39,696 nt of DNA from an uncultured Rickettsiales bacterium. GTDB taxonomy: Bacteria; Pseudomonadota; Alphaproteobacteria; Rickettsiales; UBA1997. Positions 8,341 to 15,669 of this stretch are shown here, in pieces. Below the pieces are notes generated by a model. That model was not told the origin of the DNA. It saw only the letters and a list, made by a program, of their open reading frames with translations, and ran no database searches. The stretch spans positions 1 to 39,696 of the forward strand of contig CALXSC010000101.1 in assembly GCA_944391025.1 (NCBI GenBank). The letters are read 5' to 3'. A program made the position numbers and the translations under genes. Every line of letters starts with the position of its first letter. Within the stretch, counting starts at the first letter, position 1.

Positions 8341-10857
8341 TCATACTGCTAATCCAGCCGAAATTTCTACGGCTTCAATTAATGATTTACCTTGTTTTTG
8401 TAAATCTTGAATTTTAACTACATCTTCGGCTTTTGTTGAATACATAGCTAAAGAAAACTTATCTAAAATCAATCTTCCTATAAAATATCCATCTGAGTTG
8501 GTTACCATGATTTCAGAATATTGTCCTGAAACCATTTTTAAACTTTTAAGTAAGCGTTCCTTTGTATTATCCATTATTACCTTTTTACTCTGTTTTAACG
8601 ATTCAATTGCCTCTGGCTTTTGAGAGAGCAATAAGACCCAATCGCTATTATCAAGTGCAGCTTTTGCCCCTGCATTTTTATAATAGTCATCAACAGATTG
8701 AGTTCCTGTAATTAAAGTACCCCCATATTTTCTACATCGTCTAGCAAATCCTTCTATAAAAGCACCAATAGCACCCCCGCCTTGTAGTAAGTCCCAAGCC
8801 TCGTCTATCATTAATGCGATTTTTTGTTTTCTATCTCCATAATACATTTGTTTAGAGATAATAAACATTAAAACCAGCAGAACTATACTTTGTAAATCTT
8901 TTTTATCTTTTAGTTCAGCCATTTCAAAAGTTATAAAATCATTGTCCAACTCTATATTACATTCACCTTCAAAATATTTTTCGTATTGACCGCCTTTTGA
9001 AAATTTACCCAACATTACTGCTAAATCTTGGACTCTCTCATCCTTTTGTTGCGTTAAATAATCCCTTATATCTGTAATTGTCGCTTGTCTGCCTTTTGTT
9101 TTAATAATTTCCAAAACCGCATTGTTAATAACCCCACTTTGAAAATCATCCGCTTGTCCGATGGAAAAACACATACTTTTTATAATATTAGTAATTAAAT
9201 TAACATCCTCAGCTCTGTCTTCTGCATCATCCTTATCAGACAATAAAGAGAATGGATTTAAACAAATATTTTGATCTGGTGCAAAATAAACAAATTTACC
9301 TCCTTGTAGCAAACAAGTATTCATAAAAGAACGACCATCATCAATAACAAATGTTTTGCATCCAGTTCCCCTTAAAGATGTTACAAGTTCTTGCATAAAT
9401 ACTGATTTTCCGCTACCTGACTTTCCAATAACTGCCGTATTATAATTTCCACCGGTATTGCTAAATGGGTCCCAATATAGCGGTTGTCCTCTTCTGCCTA
9501 TTAGTTGAACTACTGGGTTTAAAACCCCCTTATATTCTCCCTGAACTGGCAGTAAATTGGCACATGTCCAACTAATCATACTTCTAGCTTTCTCAAACTT
9601 TTTAAAATGCGTTTCACTTAATCCATCGCCAAGCAAAAACGGCATTGCAGATAAAAATGTAGAAAGTTGTATATATTTATCTGCTCTTAAAATCCAACCG
9701 TTACTTTTATATATAGATTTTATAGTCTGTTCACTTTGTTCTACATTTTCTTTCGTATCAAATATTATTACAGAATATGTTGCAGTGGCTAATTTCTGAC
9801 CGCTATCCAATTTTTCATTGACAAAATCCCATTCTGCTTTTTGTTTATGTAAAACTGGCATGAATTTTGCTAAACTTGTCCCACATTGTTGTGTTACTCG
9901 TGTTTGTTTTATTTTAGCTTTAGCTGTTCTAATTTTTTCATTTTCTATAACAAAAGAGAAACAAGTTAAAAAGGGACAGGACATTTTTAGCTGATCATTA
10001 GAAAGAGAACCTATTAATTCAGAACACTGCCATTGTGGCCACATTTTTGGAAAAGATTGAGCTGATAAAGATTTTACAACAATATTATCTTTTTCAAAAA
10101 GTAGTGAATCTTTAAAAACAATAAGACTATTTTCACTATTAGTAATTTGTTTATTAATCGGATTTAATTTATCATATTCAATAAATTCATAGTTATCATT
10201 TGAAATTGGGTTTAAAATTTCGCCTAAAAGATTTATAAATTTATCCGGTTTAAATGGTGGCATTTTATCACTATATAAACCAATATTTTTCATAGTTCCT
10301 TTTAAAGTGTTTCTAAAACTAATTAATTCTCGTTTCAATTTATCTTTATCTTTACAACTTTTAAATGAAACTGTGGCAGTCATAAATGACCTAAAATTCT
10401 TAATTGTAAATGGTTTATCTGGAAACAATGATTCTCTTACGCCTTTCATTAAATATTTCTTTCTTTCCAAAGCCTGCTTAGCATAAAGATTTCCGACCTT
10501 TTCTCTAGGTTCAGCCCATCTATCTAAAAATCCTTCAACATTTGGCGACGCCCAAGTGAAAAAGCTAATATAACATTCTTCAGATAAACCATCAGTAATT
10601 AATTGAGTTAATATTTTTGATGTTTCCATATCGCCACCAATTAAAGGTAAAAGTTCTATTATAAAACTGTAAGAATTTTCATTGATATAAATATCATTTT
10701 GATCGTCATAAACACGATATGGCAATAGACTTGATATAGTATGATAGTTTAAAACATCTTCAAAATTAATACTATCAAATTTTTGTTCACCTTTAATAGT
10801 CTGCGGACTGAATAAATTATTTATAAAATTATTAATTTTTTGAATATATTTTTGCAT
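8341..10857 (-). CDS. traC: TraC, F-type T4SS assembly ATPase (VirB4 family)
   Basis: An 838-aa cytoplasmic ATPase that powers pilus assembly and belongs to the VirB4/TraC family. Walker A is VIGKSGSGKSVFMQEL in the middle of the protein, followed by KTFVIDDGRSF. Walker B is KIALMIDEAWDLLQGG, and RRCRKYGGTLITGTQS follows. Length is close to F TraC (875 aa). The start is taken as the ATG at 10857, which overlaps the traV stop by one base (TAATG) with GGAA six bases before it. An upstream in-frame GTG at 10869 sits inside the ribosome-binding region and is less likely. Confidence 0.95.
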   Translation of the reverse strand: MQKYIQKINNFINNLFSPQTIKGEQKFDSINFEDVLNYHTISSLLPYRVYDDQNDIYINENSYSFIIELLPLIGGDMETSKILTQLITDGLSEECYISFFTWASPNVEGFLDRWAEPREKVGNLYAKQALERKKYLMKGVRESLFPDKPFTIKNFRSFMTATVSFKSCKDKDKLKRELISFRNTLKGTMKNIGLYSDKMPPFKPDKFINLLGEILNPISNDNYEFIEYDKLNPINKQITNSENSLIVFKDSLLFEKDNIVVKSLSAQSFPKMWPQWQCSELIGSLSNDQLKMSCPFLTCFSFVIENEKIRTAKAKIKQTRVTQQCGTSLAKFMPVLHKQKAEWDFVNEKLDSGQKLATATYSVIIFDTKENVEQSEQTIKSIYKSNGWILRADKYIQLSTFLSAMPFLLGDGLSETHFKKFEKARSMISWTCANLLPVQGEYKGVLNPVVQLIGRRGQPLYWDPFSNTGGNYNTAVIGKSGSGKSVFMQELVTSLRGTGCKTFVIDDGRSFMNTCLLQGGKFVYFAPDQNICLNPFSLLSDKDDAEDRAEDVNLITNIIKSMCFSIGQADDFQSGVINNAVLEIIKTKGRQATITDIRDYLTQQKDERVQDLAVMLGKFSKGGQYEKYFEGECNIELDNDFITFEMAELKDKKDLQSIVLLVLMFIISKQMYYGDRKQKIALMIDEAWDLLQGGGAIGAFIEGFARRCRKYGGTLITGTQSVDDYYKNAGAKAALDNSDWVLLLSQKPEAIESLKQSKKVIMDNTKERLLKSLKMVSGQYSEIMVTNSDGYFIGRLILDKFSLAMYSTKAEDVVKIQDLQKQGKSLIEAVEISAGLAV

Positions 10858-11207
10858 TATTTTTTCCACTCCGCCTTTTGTTCTAAATAATAAACTGTGC
10901 TTATATCATGTCTGTTTCCAGCAGTGTCAATATATGGTGCAAAAACTACCCTTGCTACACTTTCTTTTGAGCGGAAATCATTAAATGAAGCTATATCCTT
11001 ATTTTTTACATTCTCAGTATTAGTTTTATTTTTGAAACTGTTTCTTATATCAACTGTTTCTTTCTGACTATAATCATTTTCTATTTCATTAATAGTTTTG
11101 CAACCACCCTTAACATTGCCTTTACAAGACCAACTTGATGATACAGGACTACATCCAACAGTTATTAATAGAGTAAAATAACATAAATACTTATTTATAA
11201 ATCTCAT
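10857..11207 (-). CDS. traV: TraV, F-type outer-membrane lipoprotein
   Basis: A 116-aa predicted lipoprotein. The signal peptide ends in a lipobox (LLITVGC, Cys at residue 19), and a second Cys pair follows in WSCKGNVKGGCKT, as in TraV proteins. TraV anchors the T4SS core channel (with TraK and TraB) in the outer membrane, like VirB7. The C-terminal part has RVVFAPYIDTAGNRHD, which fits the conserved end of the family. It overlaps traB by one base (TAATG) and traC by one base in the same way, so the three genes are probably translationally coupled. It is shorter than F TraV (171 aa). Confidence 0.85.
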   Translation of the reverse strand: MRFINKYLCYFTLLITVGCSPVSSSWSCKGNVKGGCKTINEIENDYSQKETVDIRNSFKNKTNTENVKNKDIASFNDFRSKESVARVVFAPYIDTAGNRHDISTVYYLEQKAEWKK

Positions 11208-12484
11208 TAAAAGACTCCATTATTATTAATATAAACATTAGAATTACTATTATACGAATTTATATCTTGTCCCACTTGTGTTCCAATTTGTTTTGAAATC
11301 TCATTTTGTTTGACCTTAAAACTTGTATTTGTTTTTAAATCTATACCCTCTTGAAATACAATTTCAACTTCAATGCCAGTTGGAACATCTATAACCGACT
11401 GATACTGCTCGGCTCTATCAATATAATATTCGCTTAACATTTCAGCCGCTTTACCTAAACCACTGGACCCAGCTTGTTTAGCAACATCGCTTGTTTTTAT
11501 TGTTTCAGTAGCTAAGCCAGTGGAAACTTCTAATGTTGGCGAATAGGCAACTTTAGTAATATCAGCAAGTCCTTCAACAGCACCAGCCAAAAAAGCCATA
11601 GATGTAAAATAACCTTCACGGCTCACAACTTTTCCTCTAACTCCCTCTTTTGCAAAGGAAGTTACATAGCCTTTAACATTGTATTCTATGACTTTTCCCT
11701 TTTCAAAAGAGCAAGTCATTTTTAAAAGTCTTATATAAGCTTTTTCCGTCCATAGTTGGCCAACAGCCGCACCCATAACACGACATCCCTCTACCTTTTT
11801 AATTTCTTGAACATTGCCCTTATATTTTGGGGCATAAACTGGCGAAGTTATTTCAAACATCATATTGTTTGGGTCGCTTTGATTATTAACTCCCGTAGAA
11901 ACATCAGCACCACTTAACATTCTAGCCTTTGCATAACTTCCAGCTGGGATATAATTTTCTAACTCTTTAAAACTATCATTTATTTGAATTTCATTATTAT
12001 CATCCAAGTCAATACTTATGGTTAAAATACTGTTAAAATTATTATTTAATACTTCACCATATTCATTATATTGAATTTGTTCATCCGTTATGTTCTGATT
12101 ATTAGATACTTGAGCTTCCGTATTTGCTATTTGTAATGCTAAACTATCTATTATCTGTCCATAATTTCGTTTATCTTCCTCTCTTTGCTTTTTTAGACTT
12201 TCCATTTCCTTAAACAGTTCATCGTATTTCTTTTGAAATATCTCTAAATCGTTTTCAGATTTGCTAATCCACTCATCCTCTGGATTAATATTAAGCGATG
12301 AAGCAATATCTATTTTTTCTAACTTATGATTAATTTTAATATTCTTTTTTTCTGAAGACAAAAGAACAAACATTATTACAATTGCAAATATAGAAAAACT
12401 CCCAATAGCAACTAAATTTTTGCTTCTATTTATAACTTTTGGATCTGAACTTTCAAAATCTATGAATTTTTTTAATATTTTCAT
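11207..12484 (-). CDS. traB: TraB, F-type core-channel protein (VirB10 family)
   Basis: A 425-aa inner-membrane-anchored protein spanning the periplasm, the VirB10-like part of the T4SS core. One membrane segment lies near residues 24-44. A coiled-coil stretch rich in E and K follows at about 75-115, then a beta-rich domain beginning YIPAGSYAKARMLSGADVST, typical of TraB/VirB10. Later blocks include GCRVMGAAVGQLWTEKAYIRL and VKGYVTSFAKEGVRG. Length is close to F TraB (475 aa). It overlaps traK by 4 bases and traV by 1 base. Confidence 0.95.
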   Translation of the reverse strand: MKILKKFIDFESSDPKVINRSKNLVAIGSFSIFAIVIMFVLLSSEKKNIKINHKLEKIDIASSLNINPEDEWISKSENDLEIFQKKYDELFKEMESLKKQREEDKRNYGQIIDSLALQIANTEAQVSNNQNITDEQIQYNEYGEVLNNNFNSILTISIDLDDNNEIQINDSFKELENYIPAGSYAKARMLSGADVSTGVNNQSDPNNMMFEITSPVYAPKYKGNVQEIKKVEGCRVMGAAVGQLWTEKAYIRLLKMTCSFEKGKVIEYNVKGYVTSFAKEGVRGKVVSREGYFTSMAFLAGAVEGLADITKVAYSPTLEVSTGLATETIKTSDVAKQAGSSGLGKAAEMLSEYYIDRAEQYQSVIDVPTGIEVEIVFQEGIDLKTNTSFKVKQNEISKQIGTQVGQDINSYNSNSNVYINNNGVF

Positions 12485-13230
12485 TTATCACCCCCAACAA
12501 AGAACAGATAACAGCTTTCTTTTGGTTCTAATTCAAATTTTTCAAGTCTAACAGCTCTTATTCCTCTTCTAAAAAACATTTCTTCTTTTAGGATTATCTT
12601 ATGATCGGATATATTTGTTATTTTGGCAATTTCACCAGATATTCCAGACTTATCATTCTTAATATATGAATATAGCCAATCCACTCTAAAACTTTTATAA
12701 TTTAAAAGATTTTGATACTCTCTGTTAACCGTTGTAAATTCTCTTAAATTAATGTTTGAAGACATTGCCCGAATAAGATTAATTGCTGACAATTTATAAT
12801 CATCTTCAAAATCAAAATATAAATTTTCATCTATTAACTTTAGTTTCTCTCTTCTTAAAATATCGGCATCAGCATAATTTTGTAATGTAAAATCATTTCT
12901 ATTTATAAATATTTGTTGAGATGAAATATCCTTAACTTTTAATATAAGTTTATAAGTAAAACCATTTTCTGTCTTTAAAAATACATCTATCTTATCCTTG
13001 CCATATGTTGGCTTTAAATAAATTTCCCCACTTGTTTTGTCAGTTTCAATCATTAATTCATTAGAATTAGTCCTTATATCCTTTATCCTGTCATGAAAAA
13101 CCTTCAACCTGTTGATATTATCTTTTGAAATTATAACTTCTACTTCCCCATTATCTTTTACTGAATAATCTTTGGCAAAAAGGCTAGAAGATATTAAAAA
13201 TAAAAACATAAAAATTTTTATCATTTTCAT
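12481..13230 (-). CDS. traK: TraK, F-type secretin-like core protein
   Basis: A 249-aa exported protein with a clear signal peptide (MKMIKIFMFLFLISSSLFA). It is beta-rich with features of TraK: an N-terminal EVEVIISKDNINRLKV segment and a central KTENGFTYKLILKV segment. TraK is the VirB9-like part of the outer-membrane core and binds TraV and TraB. Length equals that of F TraK (242 aa) within a few residues. The stop overlaps the start of traB by 4 bases. A DUF736-like small gene lies directly upstream, between it and traE. Confidence 0.9.
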   Translation of the reverse strand: MKMIKIFMFLFLISSSLFAKDYSVKDNGEVEVIISKDNINRLKVFHDRIKDIRTNSNELMIETDKTSGEIYLKPTYGKDKIDVFLKTENGFTYKLILKVKDISSQQIFINRNDFTLQNYADADILRREKLKLIDENLYFDFEDDYKLSAINLIRAMSSNINLREFTTVNREYQNLLNYKSFRVDWLYSYIKNDKSGISGEIAKITNISDHKIILKEEMFFRRGIRAVRLEKFELEPKESCYLFFVGGDK

Positions 13231-13236
13231 ACGCTA

Positions 13237-13407
13237 CTATTCCCCATTATCTAATGAATCTAAATATACCAAAAACTCTGGATGCTTTTTTTCTTTCTTA
13301 TAGTTATTTTTAAAAACTATAATGTTACTCCATCTAAAATATCCAACATAATAATCATTTCCATTTTTAGAAGTTTTTTCCCACAAAGCACCTACTGAAT
13401 TTTCCAT
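13237..13407 (-). CDS. Small DUF736-like protein inside the tra operon
   Basis: A 56-aa protein between traE and traK. I choose the ATG at 13407, four bases after the traE stop, with AGGT six to nine bases upstream. A longer in-frame start at 13461 would lie inside traE and adds an unlikely leader. The sequence (GALWEKTSKNGNDYYVGYF, then IIVFKN and KKHPEFLVYL) has the G-x-(L/W)-x-K...Y-x-G...I-x-V-F-K-N...H-P-x-(F/Y)-x-V-x-L pattern of DUF736. DUF736 genes are common on plasmids but have no assigned role. A related but longer protein is encoded at 36968-37849. The family call is by eye. Confidence 0.65.
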   Translation of the reverse strand: MENSVGALWEKTSKNGNDYYVGYFRWSNIIVFKNNYKKEKKHPEFLVYLDSLDNGE

Positions 13408-13411
13408 ATTT

Positions 13412-13987
13412 TTACCTATTATTATTACTATTATCTTCTTCAATAATCTCAGAAAATCCAATTATGGATAATCTACCGCTTTCATATCTATATGTGATTT
13501 CGTATCGCTTTTTTTCACTGGAAACTTGTTTTTGACCAAAATATACATAAAGTGTTCCATCAACTATAACTTTCATAGTTGTATTATCAGCTTGAATAGA
13601 TATAGGATAGAAAACAGTGCTAAACTTTTTAGAAACTATATTTTTTTTAAGTAATTCTAAATGTTTTTTTAAACTGCCATAAGAACTTCCATCAGCATAA
13701 GCCAAAATAGTCTTTTCCATATAATCCACATTATTTGGATTTAGATTTAACATAGTATTAATTATATCACGGCTAAAAGCCTCCAAGTAGTTATTTTGTG
13801 GCTTTTTAGAAGAAACAATAACCTTATCATTTATACCAAATGGAACAATTATTGTATTTGTATCTTTCTTAATAAGAGATATAGACAATAATAGATTTAT
13901 AACCAACAATATAAATGCAACTATTGATATTAGATTTCTTTGCACAATTAGAATATCATTTTTTGTATCATAAATTGGTTTGAACAT
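13412..13987 (-). CDS. traE: TraE, F-type T4SS protein (VirB8-like)
   Basis: A 191-aa bitopic inner-membrane protein of the TraE family, which corresponds to VirB8 and links the inner-membrane complex to the core channel. One membrane segment lies at about residues 19-40 after a short N-terminus (LIVQRNLISIVAFILLVIN). The periplasmic domain contains YLEAFSRDIINTMLNLNPNNVDY, a typical TraE block, and ends in VKRYEITYRYESGRLSIIGF-like strands. Length matches F TraE (188 aa). It starts 4 bases after the traL stop and is followed by the small DUF736-like gene. Confidence 0.9.
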   Translation of the reverse strand: MFKPIYDTKNDILIVQRNLISIVAFILLVINLLLSISLIKKDTNTIIVPFGINDKVIVSSKKPQNNYLEAFSRDIINTMLNLNPNNVDYMEKTILAYADGSSYGSLKKHLELLKKNIVSKKFSTVFYPISIQADNTTMKVIVDGTLYVYFGQKQVSSEKKRYEITYRYESGRLSIIGFSEIIEEDNSNNNR

Positions 13988-13991
13988 ATAA

Positions 13992-14291
13992 TTAACCTAT
14001 AAAAATTTTTATATATGAAGGTGACAAATAATTTGTTTTAAATAACCACTCTGGGCAATACCAATACATCAAATGAGCAATACTAAAACCATTTCGTGAT
14101 GGTTTTATTTTTTTATATATCAAAAAAGATACAACTCCTATTATTAATCCCCTAATTGTATAATTACATAAAATTCCAACAAGTGTAGGAAACATCAGTA
14201 AACCAAGTTCACCATAGGTGAAAAATAATATTTTTTCAGGTTCATCTAAAGTCTCAGGTATTAAAAAAGCTGATAAATCTTCTTCTTCCAT
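13992..14291 (-). CDS. traL: TraL, F-type T4SS inner-membrane protein (VirB3-like)
   Basis: A 99-aa protein with two adjacent membrane segments (about residues 26-62) and the TraL pattern: an N-terminal IPETLDEPEKILFFTYGELGL segment and a C-terminal HLMYWYCPEW segment. TraL is the VirB3-like subunit that works with TraC/TraE at the inner membrane. F TraL is 91 aa. The start ATG at 14291 has AAGGA about 8 bases upstream. It is second in the operon, directly after the pilin gene, as in F. Confidence 0.9.
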   Translation of the reverse strand: MEEEDLSAFLIPETLDEPEKILFFTYGELGLLMFPTLVGILCNYTIRGLIIGVVSFLIYKKIKPSRNGFSIAHLMYWYCPEWLFKTNYLSPSYIKIFIG

Positions 14292-14305
14292 ATATTATCC
14301 TTTAA

Positions 14306-14652
14306 TTAAAAATATAGCATACAAGTTATTGTGCTATCTACAATAAAACTAAGACTACCAACGCCAATAGAAACTCCAAAAAAAGATAAAATCGCAGTTG
14401 GATTAAATTTAACAGCACATCCAATCAGACCCATAGCTCCACTAAATAGAGCTACTAACTTTCCACCTATACCGCCAATTATACCAGAAAATTTGTCATA
14501 AGCCGTTTTTAGTTCCTGTCCATCAGTTCCAGCAAAACTAGTATTTGATAATAATAAAATTAAGATAAGACTTAGTAAAACTATATTAAATAGTTTATAA
14601 GACCCCCCCCCCCCACAAACTTTTGTTTTATATTATTTTTGATATTCTTCAT
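14306..14652 (-). pseudogene. traA: TraA-like F-type pilin, out of frame through a 12-G run
   Basis: From the ATG at 14652 the frame reads MKNIKNNIKQKFVGGGG and is then thrown out of frame by a run of 12 G (plus-strand C 14603-14614), stopping a few codons later. The frame after the run is a clean pilin: a hydrophobic signal (FNIVLLSLILILLLSNTSFA), then GTDGQELKTAYDKFSG, a glycine-rich membrane segment, a short loop (KFNPTA), and a second membrane segment, ending at 14306. No ATG, GTG or TTG exists in that frame between the last upstream stop and the mature part, so the start must lie before the G run. With 13 G the product would be 115 aa, with 10 G 114 aa. Position before traL and the two-helix layout support TraA. 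The lesion may be a phase switch or a sequencing indel. Confidence 0.8.
14603..14614 (-). repeat. 12-G homopolymer in the pilin gene
   Basis: Twelve consecutive C on the plus strand (12 G in the coding sense) in a genome that otherwise has almost no GC runs. It sits between the start codon and the signal peptide of the pilin gene. The length decides whether the pilin is made: only lengths of 10, 13, 16 and so on give an open frame. Such tracts slip readily during replication. Confidence 0.95.
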
Positions 14653-14681
14653 TTTAAATGAATTTTGTTTATACAATTTTT

Positions 14682-14710
14682 AGTATAGAATCACAAAAAA
14701 ATAAATGCAA
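14682..14710 (-). promoter_or_regulatory. Sigma-70-type promoter for the tra operon
   Basis: On the minus strand, TTGCAT (14710-14705), a 17-base spacer, and TATACT (14687-14682). Transcription would start near 14675, about 23 bases before the pilin ATG at 14652. It is the only good promoter in front of the roughly 16-kb tra operon. It is divergent from the XRE gene promoter, so the regulator could act on both. Confidence 0.7.
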
Positions 14711-14792
14711 GTGTTTTTATAAATTTTTTGCATTTTTTCTATTTTTATTCAAAACAACAAAAAAATTCAATTTTTTGCGAATAAAATTAACC

Positions 14793-14820
14793 TTGAAATT
14801 TTTAAAAAAAGTTTTATCAT
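14793..14820 (+). promoter_or_regulatory. Probable promoter of the XRE regulator
   Basis: TTGAAA (14793-14798), a 16-base spacer and TATCAT (14815-14820), about 30 bases ahead of the GTG start of the XRE gene. It faces away from the tra promoter, with about 80 bases between the two -35 boxes. Confidence 0.45.
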
Positions 14821-14850
14821 ATTAATAATATTGTAATTAAAATTAGATTT

Positions 14851-15261
14851 GTGATTTTTTTAAGTGATGGTGAACTTGGAATAAAATTAAAACTTCTTAT
14901 AGAAATAAAGAAGTTAGATCGAAAAGAACTTGCAAATAAAATGAATAAGCTGCTTTCTAGTGAGAATAAAAAACCAATAACTGAGACTACAATTAGAGCC
15001 TATGAATTAGGTAGAAGGAGTTTTAGTTTTATTTTTGTTGCCAAATTGTGCGAAGTTTTAAATATAGATATGCGATATTTTACTGAGGATTTATCAAAAC
15101 TTGTTGAAAATAAAGATAGTTTAAATGATATTTTTGATATAAGAAAAACTGCCTCTCTATATAGCAAATTGAATAACTTGATAAAGATTCTAGATAAAAT
15201 TTCAGAAAAAAAAGTATCCGATCAGTTTATAAAATTTTTTGATAAAATTGAAGAAAAATAA
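14851..15261 (+). CDS. XRE-family (Cro/CI-type helix-turn-helix) transcriptional regulator
   Basis: A 136-aa protein with an N-terminal helix-turn-helix domain: KLKLLIEIKKLDRKELANKM, then ITETTIRAYELGRRSF and VAKLCEVLNIDMRYF, the usual XRE layout (residues about 10-75). The C-terminal half is helical, charged and of unknown role, perhaps for dimerisation. It starts at GTG 14851, as no ATG is suitably placed. It is divergent from the tra operon and sits directly before the iterons, whose first copy overlaps its stop codon. It is therefore a good candidate to control tra, its own gene, or copy number. The target is inferred from position only. Confidence 0.8.
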   Translation: MIFLSDGELGIKLKLLIEIKKLDRKELANKMNKLLSSENKKPITETTIRAYELGRRSFSFIFVAKLCEVLNIDMRYFTEDLSKLVENKDSLNDIFDIRKTASLYSKLNNLIKILDKISEKKVSDQFIKFFDKIEEK

Positions 15262-15281
15262 AAGTGCGAATGAAAACCCAT
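15260..15281 (+). repeat. Iteron 1 of 5 (22 bp)
   Basis: A 22-bp unit AAAAGTGCGAATGAAAACCC followed by AT. It overlaps the stop codon of the XRE gene and lies about 114 bp before the tandem block of four more copies. Confidence 0.9.
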
Positions 15282-15308
15282 AATAAATTAATTAACGACA
15301 AATATAGT

Positions 15309-15344
15309 AGTAGGTTATATAGTAGGTTATATAGTAGGTTATAT
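15309..15344 (+). repeat. Three tandem 12-bp repeats (AGTAGGTTATAT)
   Basis: AGTAGGTTATAT is repeated three times without spacing at 15309, 15321 and 15333. The array lies between iteron 1 and iterons 2-5. Short tandem repeats in this place may bind the initiator or a host factor (DnaA/IHF-like). That role is inference. Confidence 0.9.
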
Positions 15345-15395
15345 GGTTTTTAAAAAAATACCATTTTATTTAATAAAATCAATATACTAAAAAAT

Positions 15396-15483
15396 AAAAG
15401 TGCGAATGAAAACCTATAAAAGTGCGAATGAAAACCCATAAAAGTGCGAATGAAAACCTATAAAAGTGCGAATGAAAACCCAT
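15396..15483 (+). repeat. Iterons 2-5, replication origin repeats (4 x 22 bp)
   Basis: Four back-to-back 22-bp units starting at 15396, 15418, 15440 and 15462, all with AAAAGTGCGAATGAAAACC and differing at one base. They alternate CCT, CCC, CCT, CCC, so the array can also be read as two 44-bp units. Tandem 22-bp direct repeats upstream of a large initiator gene are the classic signature of an iteron plasmid origin. The Rep protein at 16646 is the expected binder. The 22-bp spacing puts all copies on the same face of the helix. Confidence 0.9.
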
Positions 15484-15530
15484 AAATAATAATTTTTTTA
15501 AAACTTTTATTTTTTTAATATATTATATTA

Positions 15531-15651
15531 TTTAATGTAAAAACATTTTTTAATGTAATAAACTTATTTAATAAAAAATTTATTGACATTTTATATAATA
15601 TAATTTATTTTTATATTAAATACATTTTTTAATGTAAAAACATTTTTTAAT
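15531..15651. repeat. Left par repeats (ACATT-N4-AATGT), candidate centromere/operator
   Basis: Inverted repeats ACATTTTTTAATGT at 15543-15556 and 15622-15635, each with flanking half-sites (AATGTAAAAACATT arrangement), and a partial copy at 15640-15651. The same 14-bp element recurs at 16533-16546 and 16602-16615 on the other side of the parA-parB pair. Flanking repeats recognised by the small RHH protein are the expected layout for an operator and parS of a type Ib partition locus. Confidence 0.65.
15583..15611 (+). promoter_or_regulatory. Probable parA promoter
   Basis: TTGACA at 15583-15588 with an AT-rich stretch after it. TATTTT at 15606-15611 gives a 17-base spacer. It lies between the two left ACATT-N4-AATGT repeats, so binding of the RHH partner would block it. 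Confidence 0.45.
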
Positions 15652-15669
15652 TAATAAATATTATAAAAT

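Larger units (their letters stand above)
15484..15669. other. AT-rich segment of the replication origin (candidate unwinding region)
   Basis: This stretch after the iterons is almost purely A and T, with G/C nearly confined to the ACATT/AATGT repeats and a TTGACA box. It directly abuts iteron 5. In iteron plasmids the DNA unwinding element lies next to the iterons, so this is the best candidate. It also holds the parA promoter region and the left par repeats. Confidence 0.55.

Noticed and set aside
10857-10869. GTG start for traC at 10869
   Set aside because: It lies inside the ribosome-binding region of the ATG at 10857, which makes the same TAATG coupling seen at two other junctions of this operon.
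13408-13461. Longer 74-aa form of the small DUF736-like protein
   Set aside because: The added residues overlap traE and are a K/I-rich nonsense leader; the ATG at 13407 has a ribosome-binding site and matches the domain start.
15396-15483. CRISPR array
   Set aside because: The 22-bp repeats are directly abutting with no spacers and lie next to a replication initiator, so they are iterons. No cas genes are present.
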